From positions 1,577,501-1,641,500 of the forward strand of contig CAHIKZ030005495.1 in the NCBI GenBank assembly GCA_903632075.3: 64,000 nt of DNA, read 5' to 3'. Below are positions 45,067 to 56,700 of this stretch, piece by piece (the first letter of the stretch is position 1; each line of letters begins with the position of its first letter). Source of the DNA: Acanthosepion pharaonis (Eukaryota > Mollusca > Cephalopoda > Sepiida > Sepiidae). Below the pieces are notes generated by a model. It did no database searches. It saw only the letters and a program-made list of their open reading frames with translations, and had not been told where the DNA came from. A program made the translations under genes and the position numbers.

Positions 45067-46611
45067 AAACAAAAGATCACATTATGACTTAAGAGGTTTG
45101 TTTGAACAAAGAAAGTCACACAGATTTGATACATATAGTCTCAAATTCCGCCTGTGACCCGACTTAAAACTAAAAACATGCCCTCGTAGTATTTGCATAA
45201 AAGTCTGAATACATCCGGGTCTGCGATTGCAGAACCTGTGATAAATAATTGTCAGTATGCTTTGTCCTACCATCGAATACAAAATATATTTCGATACTAA
45301 AAAGAATGTAATACGCCATCAATTGTCAAAGACAAGTTGGTAAAACAAAGAAAATGTGAAATAATGTATATTGGAGCAGTACATTAGAGATGCTCTGAGG
45401 AAAATATGGAAGGCTCTAAACTTACAGAACGCCATTTTTTTTAGTCACAAACAAGTCTATACCCGCAACAAAAATGATCCACGTCAAGTTACTTTTTAAA
45501 ATGACATCTATAATGAAAGTCTAAGTAGGTAGTTAAAAAATTATATAAAAAAGGCGTTATGATTATATTTGTCATGGAATTATTTCCGCATTTCACAAAC
45601 ATCAGGCTTATAAATTGAATCAAGTGAATCGATTATGTCGATAAAACTGTCGACATCGCATAAAAACACACATTTCCGTGTTAAAAATGCTTTTTTTGCG
45701 ATATTTTAATCTAAAATAAATAATGTTTATTTCAGTTCAGATTAATTAAACTATCAATTACGTTGAGTTGAGAGATTTGTCAATATGGACGATTTAATTG
45801 ATTTTACTGTTAATCAGAAAAAAAATTATTCCAATCAATTTAAATTCGGTTTGAAATACAACAAAATTTTAAATTTAATCAATTAAATATTAAATTTAAT
45901 CGATTGAATATTAAATTTAATCTATTAGCTTGAAATTAAAACTGAAATAAAAGCTTTAAAAAAAGTGTTTCATTATTCAAAATGCATTTAAACCTTAGGT
46001 ATCGCTTTTCTATTGGATGTATCTAATCTAATATAATGTAATATATATAATATAAAATCAGGGTTATTTCCCTTGAACGAATTAACTTAAGTTACTTCCC
46101 TTGACATGCTTTGACGAGAAATTTTTCAAATATGATTATTTTTTCAATCAGATTGATGCCTTGCACAAATTACAACACGCAGACCGCATTCTGTCTGCGA
46201 GATAATTCACTGTACTCCGCGAGGGTTTTTCAAAATAATTAAACTTTTGCGATCATCAAAATAAATTCGGTGGCTGATCGCATAGTGAAATTTCAATTTT
46301 GTAGCTTTATTCAGCTAACTAAAATTTGTTTTCTTCGTGTTTTTTACATTCAGTAATTTACAGCAAGTGATATGCCCTTTCACGTTATTGTTAATTTTAC
46401 AGGTCCGCACTACATCAATATATGGATTAGGATTTTTTTACACTCACAGTCTCCAGCGTAAAGAGAATATAGAAAAAAATCATGAATTGATTTATTTTAA
46501 ATCCTCTGAATTCTTTCCAGGAAGCATTTCCAGTATTAATTTTTGTGAGTTTTTTTATTGATTTTGTTTTGTATTATTTAATCAGGAATATTCGGATATA
46601 TATATGACGTA
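45063..46611. other. AT-rich DNA, no gene seen
   Basis: Includes a small ~22-bp tandem near 45865-45925 (AATATTAAATTTAATC). GC-richer 46140-46290 has short hairpins (GCAGAC/GTCTGC, GCGATCA/TGATCGC). No coding evidence. Confidence 0.5.
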
Positions 46612-47405
46612 TTCGGCGGAGTTGGAGCGTATTCAACATTTGATAACTTTGTGGCAATACGCGCTTAAAGGTTTTCGGCAGTTTTGATCAATATTTCTTT
46701 TCATGGTTAGCCGAAAGGAATTGTAAATATAGGACTACCTTACACTTAAGTAAAATAATAACAATAATATTTATTAAGAATTAATAACAGGAAATATCAA
46801 GTTTTACGGAAACATTGTTGACAATTATGTATTTAGTTATATATCAAATAAATAAAAATAAATAAATTTTGATGCTATATTCGATTTATTGTTAGGTATT
46901 TTTCATTTTCTCCTTTGTTATTGGCAGTATTTTAGAATACTTTGGCTGCGATGCTAGGTTTCCTAAGTTGAACAAACTGGAACTATTTTGTTTACGCTTT
47001 GTTACTTCTCTTTTCCATTGTTGTTTTTAGATCGCTTTCTTTCAGTCATTTTGATGGGCAACAGCGAAATTCTGAAATTTAGAGTGATCTTCTGCCATTT
47101 CGAAAATAAAACCTGTAGAAAGGAATCTTTTAAATTAATATACGATCAAAAATAAAATACTTTTGACAAACAACCTTAATGATTTCACTATAATTATATA
47201 ACCATAATGTAAATCAAATCAACGGTTTATTTTACCTCATCTCATTGCATGATCATGAATTATAAATCTAAATTGAGCTTGAAATTTTGTGTAATCGTTT
47301 CTAATTTTTTGTAAAATACTTGTATATAATATAATGAATAATTTGCAGTGCAAAAAGCAATTTTCAATTGTTTTATTGAATACGCCCCTCCTCCGCCAGC
47401 ACTTC
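46612..47405 (+). repeat. Dispersed repeat family A, copy 2
   Basis: Counterpart of 3350-4107 over ~0.75 kb, with a 34-bp stretch (near 47030) absent from copy 1. Ends at TTGAATACGCCCC followed by (CA)n. Confidence 0.8.
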
Positions 47406-47439
47406 TCACACACACACACACACACATATATATATGTAT

Positions 47440-48045
47440 ATTATAAATTAAAGAACAAACAGGAAACGTATATCAATCTAACATATTTCACTTTTATGAA
47501 AACTTCGTCAAAGATTCAGAGAAAACAGACAAAAAGACAGAATCACTAATGCCACCCCGAATTAAAAAAAAAAAGGTAATTCTTTAAGGACAAAATACAT
47601 TGAGAACTTCATAATAACATTATTACTCACTCTAAATATACGCCTAAAACATTACATCGCCATCTTTCTTTAAATCCATTCTTAAAGAATCTAACATAGC
47701 TGTCTAATATCAAAGAATCCATGCTTAAAGAGGTGAGCCATAAATTAGAACCGTGTGACACCCCGCGGCAAGGGCTGACTGAACAATTTGAAGATTCCAG
47801 AATTCCCGCTACACAGCCATACATACACAATTACGATTACACATTAACATCCAATGCCCAATGAGATATACAAGAATCTTTCCATCTTACATACACATAA
47901 AATTATCTACGGTTTTAATGCGCGTGACACGTGTCTGACCAATAAGAATTTTCTGTCTCTTTGGCTCTCAATCTCTGACGAAGCTTTAATAAAAGTGAAA
48001 CATGTTTAATTGATATAGTTTTACTATATGTTCTTTATTTTATCA
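47440..48045. mobile_element. Foldback/MITE, ~95-bp arms, ~600 bp
   Basis: Left arm AAAGAACAAACAGGAAACG, ATATCAATCTAACATATTTC, ACTTTTATGAAAACTTCGTC; right arm (inverted) GACGAAGCTTTAATAAAAGT, GAAACATGTTTAATTGATAT, GTTCTTTATTTTATC. No coding interior. (AT)n lies just beyond the right end (48083). Confidence 0.8.
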
Positions 48046-48079
48046 CCCTGTTGGTTTCTGATTTACATTTGATCTTTAA

Positions 48080-48082
<3 letters not shown>

Positions 48083-48128
<46 letters not shown>

Positions 48129-48131
48129 ATT

Positions 48132-48164
<33 letters not shown>

Positions 48165-48199
48165 TATGAAATGGACAAAGTCAAACAATTATTTTAAGA

Positions 48200-48286
<87 letters not shown>

Positions 48287-48428
48287 TTGAATGTAAAAAA
48301 AAAAAGGTTTTATTTTACATTCAACATCATCAATTGATAAGACACCGTGGGTGTTGAAACAAAATGGCTATTTTTGTAGTGATTTTATAACATATTTATG
48401 TTATAAATTTAAAAAAAAATAATTAGAT

Positions 48429-48461
<33 letters not shown>
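48083..48461. repeat. (AT)n cluster plus half foldback
   Basis: (AT)n at about 48083-48126, 48201-48281 and 48431-48461. Between them, 48284-48412 is one loop and right arm of the 41.4-kb foldback (CATTCAACATCATCAATTGA, AAACAAAATGGCTATTTTTG, ATAACATATTTATGTTAT). Confidence 0.9.
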
Positions 48462-48465
<4 letters not shown>

Positions 48466-48855
48466 CAATGTTTGAATAAGCAGCTCTCAATGGAATCTGC
48501 CCCAAATTAGCCTCCGGACATAAAAGTGCTCCATGTCATAAAATGACAGAACATTTGGATATTAAATTCAATAATCAGGTAGGCAGTGATTGGCCACTAC
48601 TTCAAGTTTCATGCGCTAGTACACATTCTTCAGGTACCCAGTAACTTGCTATAATATGATGATTGCCTCATATACCACCGGACGTGTAAAATTTGACAAG
48701 CAAAATCAATGTGTATGTGTGTGGTAATCCGTTGGTATATAATCCAAGTGCATCTTATTAATACAATATAAAATATAAAATATTAAAACTGATTCATACA
48801 TAGATCGCAATGTTTCAATTAAACAAAGCAATATATTTCATACAATATTATGGTA

Positions 48856-48857
<2 letters not shown>
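48462..48857. other. No gene seen
   Basis: Unique-looking AT-rich DNA with TTCATGCGCTAGTACACATT and TCTTCAGGTACCC, a hint of the repeat arm at 26.6 kb. Confidence 0.45.
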
Positions 48858-48906
<49 letters not shown>

Positions 48907-48972
48907 TTGGAGGATCTGACTATGAAATTAGAATCAGGATGTTGACGGTAACACCAATCAGCTAAAAGGCAA

Positions 48973-49026
<54 letters not shown>

Positions 49027-49200
49027 TATGTGTGTGTGTGTATGTATTAATACAAATATATAAATATAAAATTTGACACTTAGCTGATCGATGTTATATT
49101 CAGCACCTCCGCTCTGGAGTTTCGTAGGCGAAAACTTGTGCTATTATTTCGTCCACTCGTTAGGAGATGTCAGCAAATGTCTACCAATTTTCTCATTTTC

Positions 49201-49253
<53 letters not shown>

Positions 49254-49360
49254 GAACAATAAAAAGAATATTAAAATTTTTTAAATTAAAATCTTCAGAC
49301 ACACTGGGTTGTAGATTAATATTCTTTCGTTTTTTTTATTATTATTTCATTTAGATTCCT

Positions 49361-49420
<60 letters not shown>
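48858..49420. repeat. (AT)n cluster, four tracts
   Basis: (AT)n at about 48858-48903, 48976-49023, 49203-49250 and 49363-49420, with short AT-rich spacers. Confidence 0.95.
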
Positions 49421-49862
49421 TACGTCTATCAAGCAAGCAGTATTGATTGTAAAACCTCTGACGTGATGCAATCTTGTGTCCCATATCTTTAGGAAAAATA
49501 TGATGCAGAGATAAGCTGACGAGGAATAATATGGCTATATTAGAACTTCACTTGCTTGTTGGTCACGATGGTCAAATTTGTTTGGCGATGTCCATTGTCA
49601 ATCGGGTTAACAAGTATACAAGATAAAATTTGAAAATATCATCGCAGTCTATTTTATCCTAAAGAAAGTCATCACTTTGAGTCCTATCAGCTCTAATTTG
49701 TGGACACGAAAAGCTTGGCGCATAAGTTTTAAGCAGGCTGCATCTTTTGAAGCCAGTCGCCAGCCCAGTCTGGAGAAAAAGAGAATTAAGCGAAAAATAG
49801 ACCCCAAAAAGAGCCCTCCCCGCTACCTACAGACCAAATATTTCTGTTGGAACTTCAAAAGA

Positions 49863-50400
49863 ATTTTTTTTTTAAGCATTTCACCCCAAGCAAGGCGGGA
49901 AGCCATTAGGACGCAAGAGGTTACAGAAAATTTAGAGCAAGATCAGATAGGAGTGATAGAAAAAAGGATGAGGGTAGTGGATAGATCAAGGCAACTGGAG
50001 ATGTCGATTGACATTACACTTGAATAGCTGGAGATTAGAGCTCTCAGGGAAACTGGAATAGGGAAGGGAGTTCCAGAAGCGAGAGGTGCAAGACATGAAG
50101 CTATTGGAGTAGAAGAGACGGCTACATTTAGGAGTTTCGACAGTGAAGGGGTGAGAGCGGGATGCCAGCCTCGTAGGGCGCTGGAACTCATGACGTCTGG
50201 GAACCAGCGAATGCAGCTCCTCGGAGCAATTTCCATGAAAGTATTTGTAGAACAGACAGAGGGAGGCGACGGCGCGTCTGTGAGAAAGTCACTGTAGACG
50301 AGACGCCAGGGCAGGGCCAACCATATTGCATATCCGCCTCTCCAAATTCACGATGTCATCAAGCCTAAAAGAGCCATGGAGCAAGACGGGTTGGCCAGCC
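49863..50400 (-). pseudogene. LINE 3' end with 100-codon ORF2 tail
   Basis: The minus strand is open for 100 codons from 50288 to the stop at 49986-49988: LSHRRAVASLCLFYKYFHGN, CSEELHSLVPRRHE, then FWNSLPYSSFPESSNLQLFK and NVNRHLQLP. Just upstream an in-frame TGA (50289-50291) interrupts VNLERRICNMVGPALASRLQ. The tail is the conserved C-terminus of a non-LTR retrotransposon polyprotein. It lacks a nearby Met, so simple ORF finding misses it. The 3' UTR ends GCTTGGGGTGAAATGC and an A-run (49863-49871), marking the true 3' terminus. 5'-truncated at about 50400. Best-preserved LINE piece here. Confidence 0.85.
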
Positions 50401-50444
50401 AGCAACCCCCTACATTGACCAGCAATGTTATGACACAGAATGCT

Positions 50445-50540
50445 AACCTAATAACATTTCGGCCTTGATGCAGGATCGTGATGGTTGGCGTGATAGACTC
50501 GTTAATGTCTGAGCTAGCTCGACCGAATAATAAATAATAA
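50445..50540 (+). pseudogene. LINE ORF2 extreme C-terminus
   Basis: Plus strand reads MQDRDGWRDRLVNV, stop, ASSTE, with AATAATAAATAATAA after it. This resembles the end of a LINE ORF2 with an (AAT)n tail. It faces the minus-strand LINE at 49.9 kb. Confidence 0.5.
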
Positions 50541-50864
50541 GAATTATGTTACTGCATTTCATCGGTCGGTCAGCCGAGGCCAAATTTTGTGTTTTCACGC
50601 GAGCTCGAATATTCAGGCCGGTAGGCGAAAATAAATAAATATACTATTGAATGAATAAACGGACCCCATACTCAAATACGAATATCCACTAAAAGTAAAG
50701 TTTAAAATGATAAAAAAAAAATCTGTCGTATGATTAAAAAAAAAAACTCTTTCTAAAATTCTTTGTGTACGTTGGATACAAAAGTGTGCAGATATATATA
50801 AAAAAAAAAACTTCGAGAGATCTATGACGAGCAATTTTGTTTGAAAGCACATTTGTCCAAACGC

Positions 50865-51055
50865 ACTTCGTGGCCAAATTGACTAAGGCGTACCGGGCTA
50901 AATAGTACTTTCTTCTGCCCTGAAGGACGCTGGTTCAATACCTGTTGGTAAGTTTTCTTTAATAAGATATTCTCGAACATTCTGACCGGTAGACGAAAAA
51001 AAATAAACGAGGCGTCTAGTCAAATACGAGCGTCCACTAAAAATATTAGAATTTT
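50865..51055 (+). mobile_element. tRNA-derived SINE
   Basis: GTGGCCAAATTGACTAAGGC (box A, class-II-like D arm) and CGCTGGTTCAATACCTG (box B) are ~55 bp apart. Tail ACCGGTAGACGAAAAAA and GCGTCCACTAAAAATATT is shared with 50610-50700. Confidence 0.75.
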
Positions 51056-51313
51056 TATCTGGAAATATCTTAACTAAATGTTTTCTATTAATTTGTCAAA
51101 ATAGTTTAATTCCTTTATGCCGCCGTTATAAAATCTTCTAATCTTTGCCTATGAGGAAGAAAATCAAATTTTGGGAATGAAAAAATGTTCTTTAGTTTGA
51201 TCGCCATATCTAACATTTGTATTTTTGTTCTGTATTAAGCGACTAAATTTCCATACATTGCTTTTGTTTTAAATAACTGTAACAAAAATTCTAACAATGA
51301 AATAAACAAAAAT

Positions 51314-51344
<31 letters not shown>

Positions 51345-51469
51345 TGAAAGCAGGGAGGCACCCTGTATATAAAGTGATTTATTTCCATTTCTCAGATTGA
51401 AAATAAAATAAACAGAAGAGGTTGCTAAAGACTACCTGCCTTTATAGAACCGGTTCCTGGAAATTAGGG

Positions 51470-51474
<5 letters not shown>

Positions 51475-51541
<67 letters not shown>
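51475..51541. repeat. (AT)n, ~66 bp
   Basis: Pure AT dinucleotides; a shorter (AT)n(GT)n follows at 51649-51697. Confidence 0.95.
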
Positions 51542-51545
<4 letters not shown>

Positions 51546-51697
51546 TTATTTTCTTTTGAAATTAAAGCTATTATACAGAGCTCGAAAAGGCTCATGATAA
51601 AAGACAAGAAGACATTCGTTGTCTGTTATATTTAACAATATATGTTTAAATATATATATATATATATATATCTATATGTGTGTGTGTGTGTGTGTGT

Positions 51698-51740
51698 GCC
51701 CCTTGTTTAGGATTGGGTTTCCGGTTCTTTCTCTTTCATT
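51698..51740 (+). mobile_element. LINE/SINE 3' tail fragment
   Basis: CCCCTTGTTTAGGATTGGGT and TTCCGGTTCTTTC match 24240-24280 and the inverse of 37355-37430. Confidence 0.5.
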
Positions 51741-52109
51741 CTCAGTATCTCCTTGCTTGGGACGAATTTATTTTATACATATTCTTCCATCTATTACATT
51801 CGTCTTTGTCTATGCCTTATGTCATCAGGCCATTATGAAAACCTACAAACCATTTTACACAACTTTTTGACAATGAACAATTTTGTACTTAAGCTAATCC
51901 AACGCGAAATTAACCACTTTTAACCTTTCTGGCCTCTCGCATTGGATATCAGTGTCTCAACATCTCATAGTTTAGCGAAATGACACTTAAAATATGGAGA
52001 AGAGGAGTCGACGAAAGACTTAATTTATAATAAAAACATCTTTAATGACAGTGTTGACCTATATTTTCCTGACTGCCTATTAAAATCTGTGTCATTTTCA
52101 TCACGCCTA

Positions 52110-52400
52110 TCCGTCCATTAGGATGTTCGAAAAGTAAGTTCTTTTTGAGAAAGGATATACGAACAAATGTCAGTTAACTGTATGTAAATAACATTTATTA
52201 AATATGTAATCTACTTCAATGAATGTAGCCCAACGGATAAAGTATACTTTCAATTCAACCTTTAAAGAGATCTGGGTTTTCCTCCACGAGAATCCCTGAA
52301 AGACTGTAGCCCAACGGATAAAGTATACTTTAAATTCAACCTTTAAAGAGATCTGGGTTTTTACCACAAGAAACTCTTAAAGATTGTTTTCTACTTCTTT
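52110..52400 (-). mobile_element. Transposon end with 81-bp duplication
   Basis: GATGTTCGAAAAGTAAGTTC near 52123 looks like a mariner-type terminus. A block starting TGTAGCCCAACGGATAAAGT is present twice (52225 and 52306, 81-bp period). On the minus strand it reads IRWATFIEVDYIFNK, weakly like the end of a mariner transposase. A related block is at 58935-59080. Confidence 0.5.
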
Positions 52401-52459
52401 GTTTCTGAATATTCTGCCACACATGAACGGTTACAGGGATCGGAACAAATGGACATATT

Positions 52460-52812
52460 CATTGTTTGTTTTTATCTGCTGTGTCCTTTCAGCAGGTATG
52501 CGATCATGGCTCTCCACGTTCCCCAATCCCTTGTAGCTCTCAACAAGTTCCGTCCCTCTGCACCCCTAGACCACGTTCTGTCATCCACTTGCTTAAGCCC
52601 ACCAGCTATGTCACGCGTTGCTTTCCCTTGTCTCTCTCTCTTTCTGCCCGACCTATGAGTATCAGATTCTCCGAACCCTTCTTTCTCATTACGTGTCCCA
52701 GAAACTTCAGCTGCCTCTTCCTGATGTTAAGTATATTGCTCCTCCTTGTTTGCATCCTCTCCAAGACCTCATCATTGCTCACACGCTCGCTCCATGATAG
52801 CCTCGCCTCCAC
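52460..52812 (-). pseudogene. LINE ORF2 C-terminus
   Basis: Reads RLSWSERVSNDEVLERM then IRKRQLKFLGHVMRKKGSEN, a strongly conserved block downstream of the LINE reverse transcriptase, ending with LLRATRDWGTWRAMIAYLLK in another frame. Its 5' border is fused in frame to a mariner transposase C-terminus at about 52812 (see next entry). Confidence 0.85.
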
Positions 52813-53220
52813 TCGATGGTCAAAATTTTTGATGACGTCTCTGCATAGTTGCTCCTCGATCTCACCAATATGCCTTATTATCTTATCCTTCAGCTGTTGA
52901 ATTGTTGGTAGCTTGTCGGCATAAACCCCGAAGGAAGAAATCTAAACGCGTCAAGTCGCACGATCGTGGTGGCCAATTGACTTTGCTGTTTCGAGAGATG
53001 ATGCGACCTGGGAACATCTCATTCAATAAAGCCATTGTGGCATTAGCTGTGTAATAGGCTTCCATAACTTTAACACGTTGTTTGATTGTTAATCTTTCCA
53101 TGGTTGAAATTGCCAAAGACTTAAGTTGTTAAATCTGAAAGAAAAAGAAAAAAAGATCATTAGACGCTTAAAGTTAATTCACATTTCAAGTTAATCCAAG
53201 TTATTGGAACACCCTTTACA
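52813..53220 (-). pseudogene. Internally deleted mariner transposase
   Basis: Minus strand: MERLTIKQRVKVMEAYYTAN (N-terminal DNA-binding start) runs within ~15 residues into FPGRIISRNSKVNWPPRSCD, LTRLDFFL (third catalytic Asp), then after a frameshift VYADKLPTIQQLKDKI and CRDVIKNFDHRVEA. The whole centre of the gene, with the first two catalytic Asp, is gone. A likely terminal repeat TGTAAAGGGTGTTCCAATAA lies at about 53200-53219. The C-terminus continues without a stop into the LINE fragment. Confidence 0.8.
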
Positions 53221-53741
53221 TTGGCATGAAGCGTATTTAAGCGTAGCATTTCTCTCTTTTATGAAGGAGAACTTAGTTTTCGAAATGGCAGGAAAAGTAT
53301 TTAAAGTTGTAATGTTTGATTGTTTACCTTTGTCTGTTGATTCAAGATCGTCCATACGGCTGGTCACTTGTATTTGAGGATACAAGGGAGGATAGTTAAT
53401 CCCTATCGCAGACACCTGCTCAGGCGCACATTGTGTTTGTTCAGTACCCTCAAAGCTCACCTTTGTTTATCTATCATTGATAATTCAAACATTTTTTAAA
53501 CAACATCTGCCTATAATTTTATCGTTTTCTTATTCATTACTTGTAACGTAACATTTTTTATAGTATGACATAGAGAGAGAAAAGAGGTGGATTTAGTAAT
53601 CAACAGTGCTAAAGAATTAGGATGAAGGTACTAATTACTTGGGTAGAAGAGATTCCGGAGTAATTCCAGAAATAAGTTTATTTTTTTTCTTGTTTTTTCT
53701 CTTAATAATTGTTTCTGGGGTTGAGTTATTAGTTAATTAAA

Positions 53742-54610
53742 TGTAATAATTCCAGAGTGATTAAGAGACGGATTCGTTAAAGTAAAGTTTGTGATAAATG
53801 GCGAAATGGACTTTTGAGTGGTCTGAATGGCGGAATTCAACCAGACGGGATAAGTGGTTTTGGCAAAATTTAAGTAGACGTTGTCTGCGGAAGATCCAAC
53901 AGGAGGTACGGTTCCGATTTTAGTCTCTCTTGAAAACTGGGTTCCCGCGGAGTTTCGGGGACCAGAAAAGGTTGCATGGTGGTGCCTAAAGATGGTTTAG
54001 CTCCGCCTCTCTCTATATAAGCTGCCCGCACGCTTGAGTTAGTCAGATCGCGGAACTGGGGAGAGAACAGAGTGGCTCTTAGAACGCGGCAGAACGCGGA
54101 AGAGACGGCTTGTTGGAATTTGCTGGTCCGGTTGGTTGGCTGTCACGCGCCCAAGAGGTCCAATCCGAACCCAGAAATAGAAACAGACCCTGTATGAAAC
54201 CAGTTAATTTTGCCAACGAAGCTGAGAAACCAAACTGCTATAATTACACGCTCCGACGAAGATCCCCGAATTACTTCCCTTAGATCAGCCGAAATTGTTT
54301 AAGCAGAAATTTTCCTACTCTCTCTTTGTCACTTTCGACCCCAAACGAGTGAACCTAGTTACGACATTTTGTACTCGTGTAAATTCTTCGGTAGTGACAT
54401 AAAAGCAGTGGCAAATAAAGGGCTCTTTGTACAGGAACCGAAGGTGTTGCTTATTTTTTCTTTTTCATGTCTTTGAGGCTACGACAAGAAACTTTTTTTT
54501 TTTGCATGAATAGTGATTTCTTTTCAGCGTAATACCCAGCTATTTCCTCCCCTTCCCATCGGACCGTTCTGGGGAGACCGATAGACTGCTGTTCGGATCA
54601 AGAATTCACA
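53742..54610 (+). mobile_element. LTR-like block (869 bp), boundaries tentative
   Basis: A GC-richer island with a strong core promoter, CTCTCTATATAAGCTGCC (TATA at about 54014), a TCAG-type start ~30 bases on, and a polyadenylation signal AATAAAGGGCTC at 54414. It opens TGTAATAATTCC and ends GAATTCACA, followed by ACGTGGCAAATAGTGGTGG, plausible as a degenerate primer-binding site after an LTR. No downstream gag/pol is visible and no second LTR is in the window. Alternative: promoter and first exon of a host transcript. Confidence 0.4.
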
Positions 54611-55059
54611 ACGTGGCAAATAGTGGTGGTTCCTTCAGTTCACCTGAGGAAGATCGGATGGATTCCTTTTTCTGCCAGAACCACCGGGGAGACAGGACAT
54701 AGCTGCAACAGGCAGGGTTTATTACGTTAGAATAGACGAGGACGTATTTTCAAATTTGTTGGAAAACCGTTCGGGTAATGACGATATTTTGTTTCGTTTA
54801 CTACTAATCAATTTGTCTTATTATTTATCTATGAAATATTTTTAACAAAAATAATAATAAAATGTTGTCATATATTTCATAATTATTTTATACTTTTATT
54901 CATTTCTTAATTATTTAATGATTTCCATTATTATCATTTAAAAAAAATATTAATCGATGTGGGATTTACTTTGAAGGGGAAACCATGTAGTTTGTTTTTT
55001 GGAATTGAAATAAATTGGTTGTCACACCAAATCCCGTTACTTCTCAGACAGACCATGTA
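54611..55059. other. Possible LTR leader, then AT-rich DNA
   Basis: 54611-54760 remains GC-richer (TGAGGAAGATCGGATGG, ACCACCGGGGAGACAGG) and may be retroelement leader; after that AT-rich DNA resumes. No ORF. Confidence 0.35.
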
Positions 55060-56700
55060 CGTGTTTGTGTGGACATGATTACTAGAGGCAGTGATATGTG
55101 TGTTTTATGTTGTAGTTTTGTTGAAGTTATATTTTGGAATACAGTTTGATTTCTTTAAGAACTTAAGGATATTAAATGGATTAATGTCATCAAAGAGTTC
55201 TTTCGTGTTGTTTGCTTGATTGGTTGGCTGATTGATTTTATTTTGTGGCATATCAACCTCTATGAGTTATTTAATAGCAAAATCTAAATATTTTGAACGC
55301 ATTTATATACCTTCAAATACAGATAAAATGCATTGGTCATTTTACTATCAATAGGTGTTGTTAGCATTTTATATATATATAAAAATATGTATTGGCTTTT
55401 ACTATACCCTTATTGAGTAGTTACAGAAAGTTGAGAAGAGAGATCAGCTGTAAAACTCCGATCAACTTAGTTTATTAAACTGCATTTCATCAATAGTGGT
55501 TTAATTGATTGACGTGTCTATTTAACGGCACATCTTCTTATTTATTTAATGACGAAATATAATTTTCTTGGGATGATTGAAGTAATCAAAATATAATATA
55601 TGTTATTCTGATTTCCTAACTGAATAAATGGTAGATGATATAAGATTTTGTAGATGTACATTTAAACAAATTTGTTGTTAGAATTTTCTGGTCATATCGA
55701 CCATCATTTGCTGTCTACCAATGTGGGTTAGATAATTGAAGTATTCAATCCGACGTGTATAAAGGCAGCCATTTTGTTTTTTCCCAAAATATCTTCAAGT
55801 AACCTCTGATATTTTAAGTTCAGCCTAACTTTCTCGAATCTTCACTGCCAACCTCTGATATCGAAAAAAGATGGCTACTTTTAAGCCAACCTAGATCGAA
55901 GACTTAAAGAATTTGATTTGTTTGCCAACCTTAAGGTGCTACTTTTCGAATTTTGCCAACCTCTGGTACGTTAACAGCCGCTACTTAGTCGAATCTTAGC
56001 CAACCTCTGAATCAGTCTTGATTCAGCCGCTTTTATAGTCCACCAACCTCTGATGAAGGGTTAACCAATCAGAAAGTACTTTCTCAATCTTCACTGCCAA
56101 CCTCTGATAACTTAAAAGCCATTTTGTTTTTTTCTTCTGCCAACCTCTGATAATATCTTAACAGCCGCTACTTTCTCCGAATCTTCACTGCCAACCTCTG
56201 ATATCGAAGTCTTAAAGAATTACTTAACAGCCGCTACTTTCTCCGAATCTTCACTGCCAACCTCTGATATCGAAGACTTAAAGAATTACTTAACAGCAGC
56301 TACTTTCTCCGAATCTTCACTGCCAACCTCTGATATTGAACACATTACGTACTTCACTGGATTCCATATTCAAAACTACGGCAAACATGGTTAACATAAG
56401 GGCATATCAACAACTTATGGGTCATTTAATGCTGAATTTTAATTTTCTTGGGAGCTTAGAAGTGATAAAAATACGATATATGTTATTCTGCTTTCACAAT
56501 TGAATATATGGTAGATAATACTCAGCTTTTGTGTATATACATGTTTGTGAGGAGATACTTAGTAGAGGTGGGGATATGCGTGTTTTATGTTGTAGTTTTG
56601 TTGAAGTTATATTTGGGAATACAGTTTCATTTCTTTAAGAAATTGTAGAATATTATATGGATTAATGTCATGAAAGGGTTCTTTTATGTTGGTTGATATA
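55060..56700 (+). repeat. Locally duplicated blocks
   Basis: GTGTTTTATGTTGTAGTTTT, GTTGAAGTTATATTT and ATGGATTAATGTCAT occur at 55095-55190 and 56578-56670. TTAATGACGAAATATAATTT and ATATATGTTATTCTG occur at 55540-55610, with a related block at 56420-56490 in the opposite order relative to the first. The tandem array 55795-56340 lies between. Confidence 0.75.
55795..56340 (+). repeat. Complex tandem repeat, CTGCCAACCTCTGATA
   Basis: The core TGCCAACCTCTGATA recurs about ten times. The last three units (56180-56340) are near-identical with a 66-bp period (AAGAATTACTTAACAGC, GCTACTTTCTCCGAATCTTC); earlier units are shorter and diverged, a gradient typical of one-sided expansion. Confidence 0.9.

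Noticed and set aside
46140..46290. Structured RNA (two short hairpins in a GC-richer patch)
   Set aside because: Stems are 6-7 bp only, with no match to a known RNA class.
49677..49862. Lys/Arg-rich plus-strand frame upstream of the LINE tail
   Set aside because: Runs on into antisense LINE sequence; no motif on either strand convinced me.
53191..53460. 89-codon minus-strand frame with a Pro-rich start
   Set aside because: Starts only at GTG, shows no recognisable domain, and contains splice-donor-like sites but no acceptor; could be an exon but I cannot support it.
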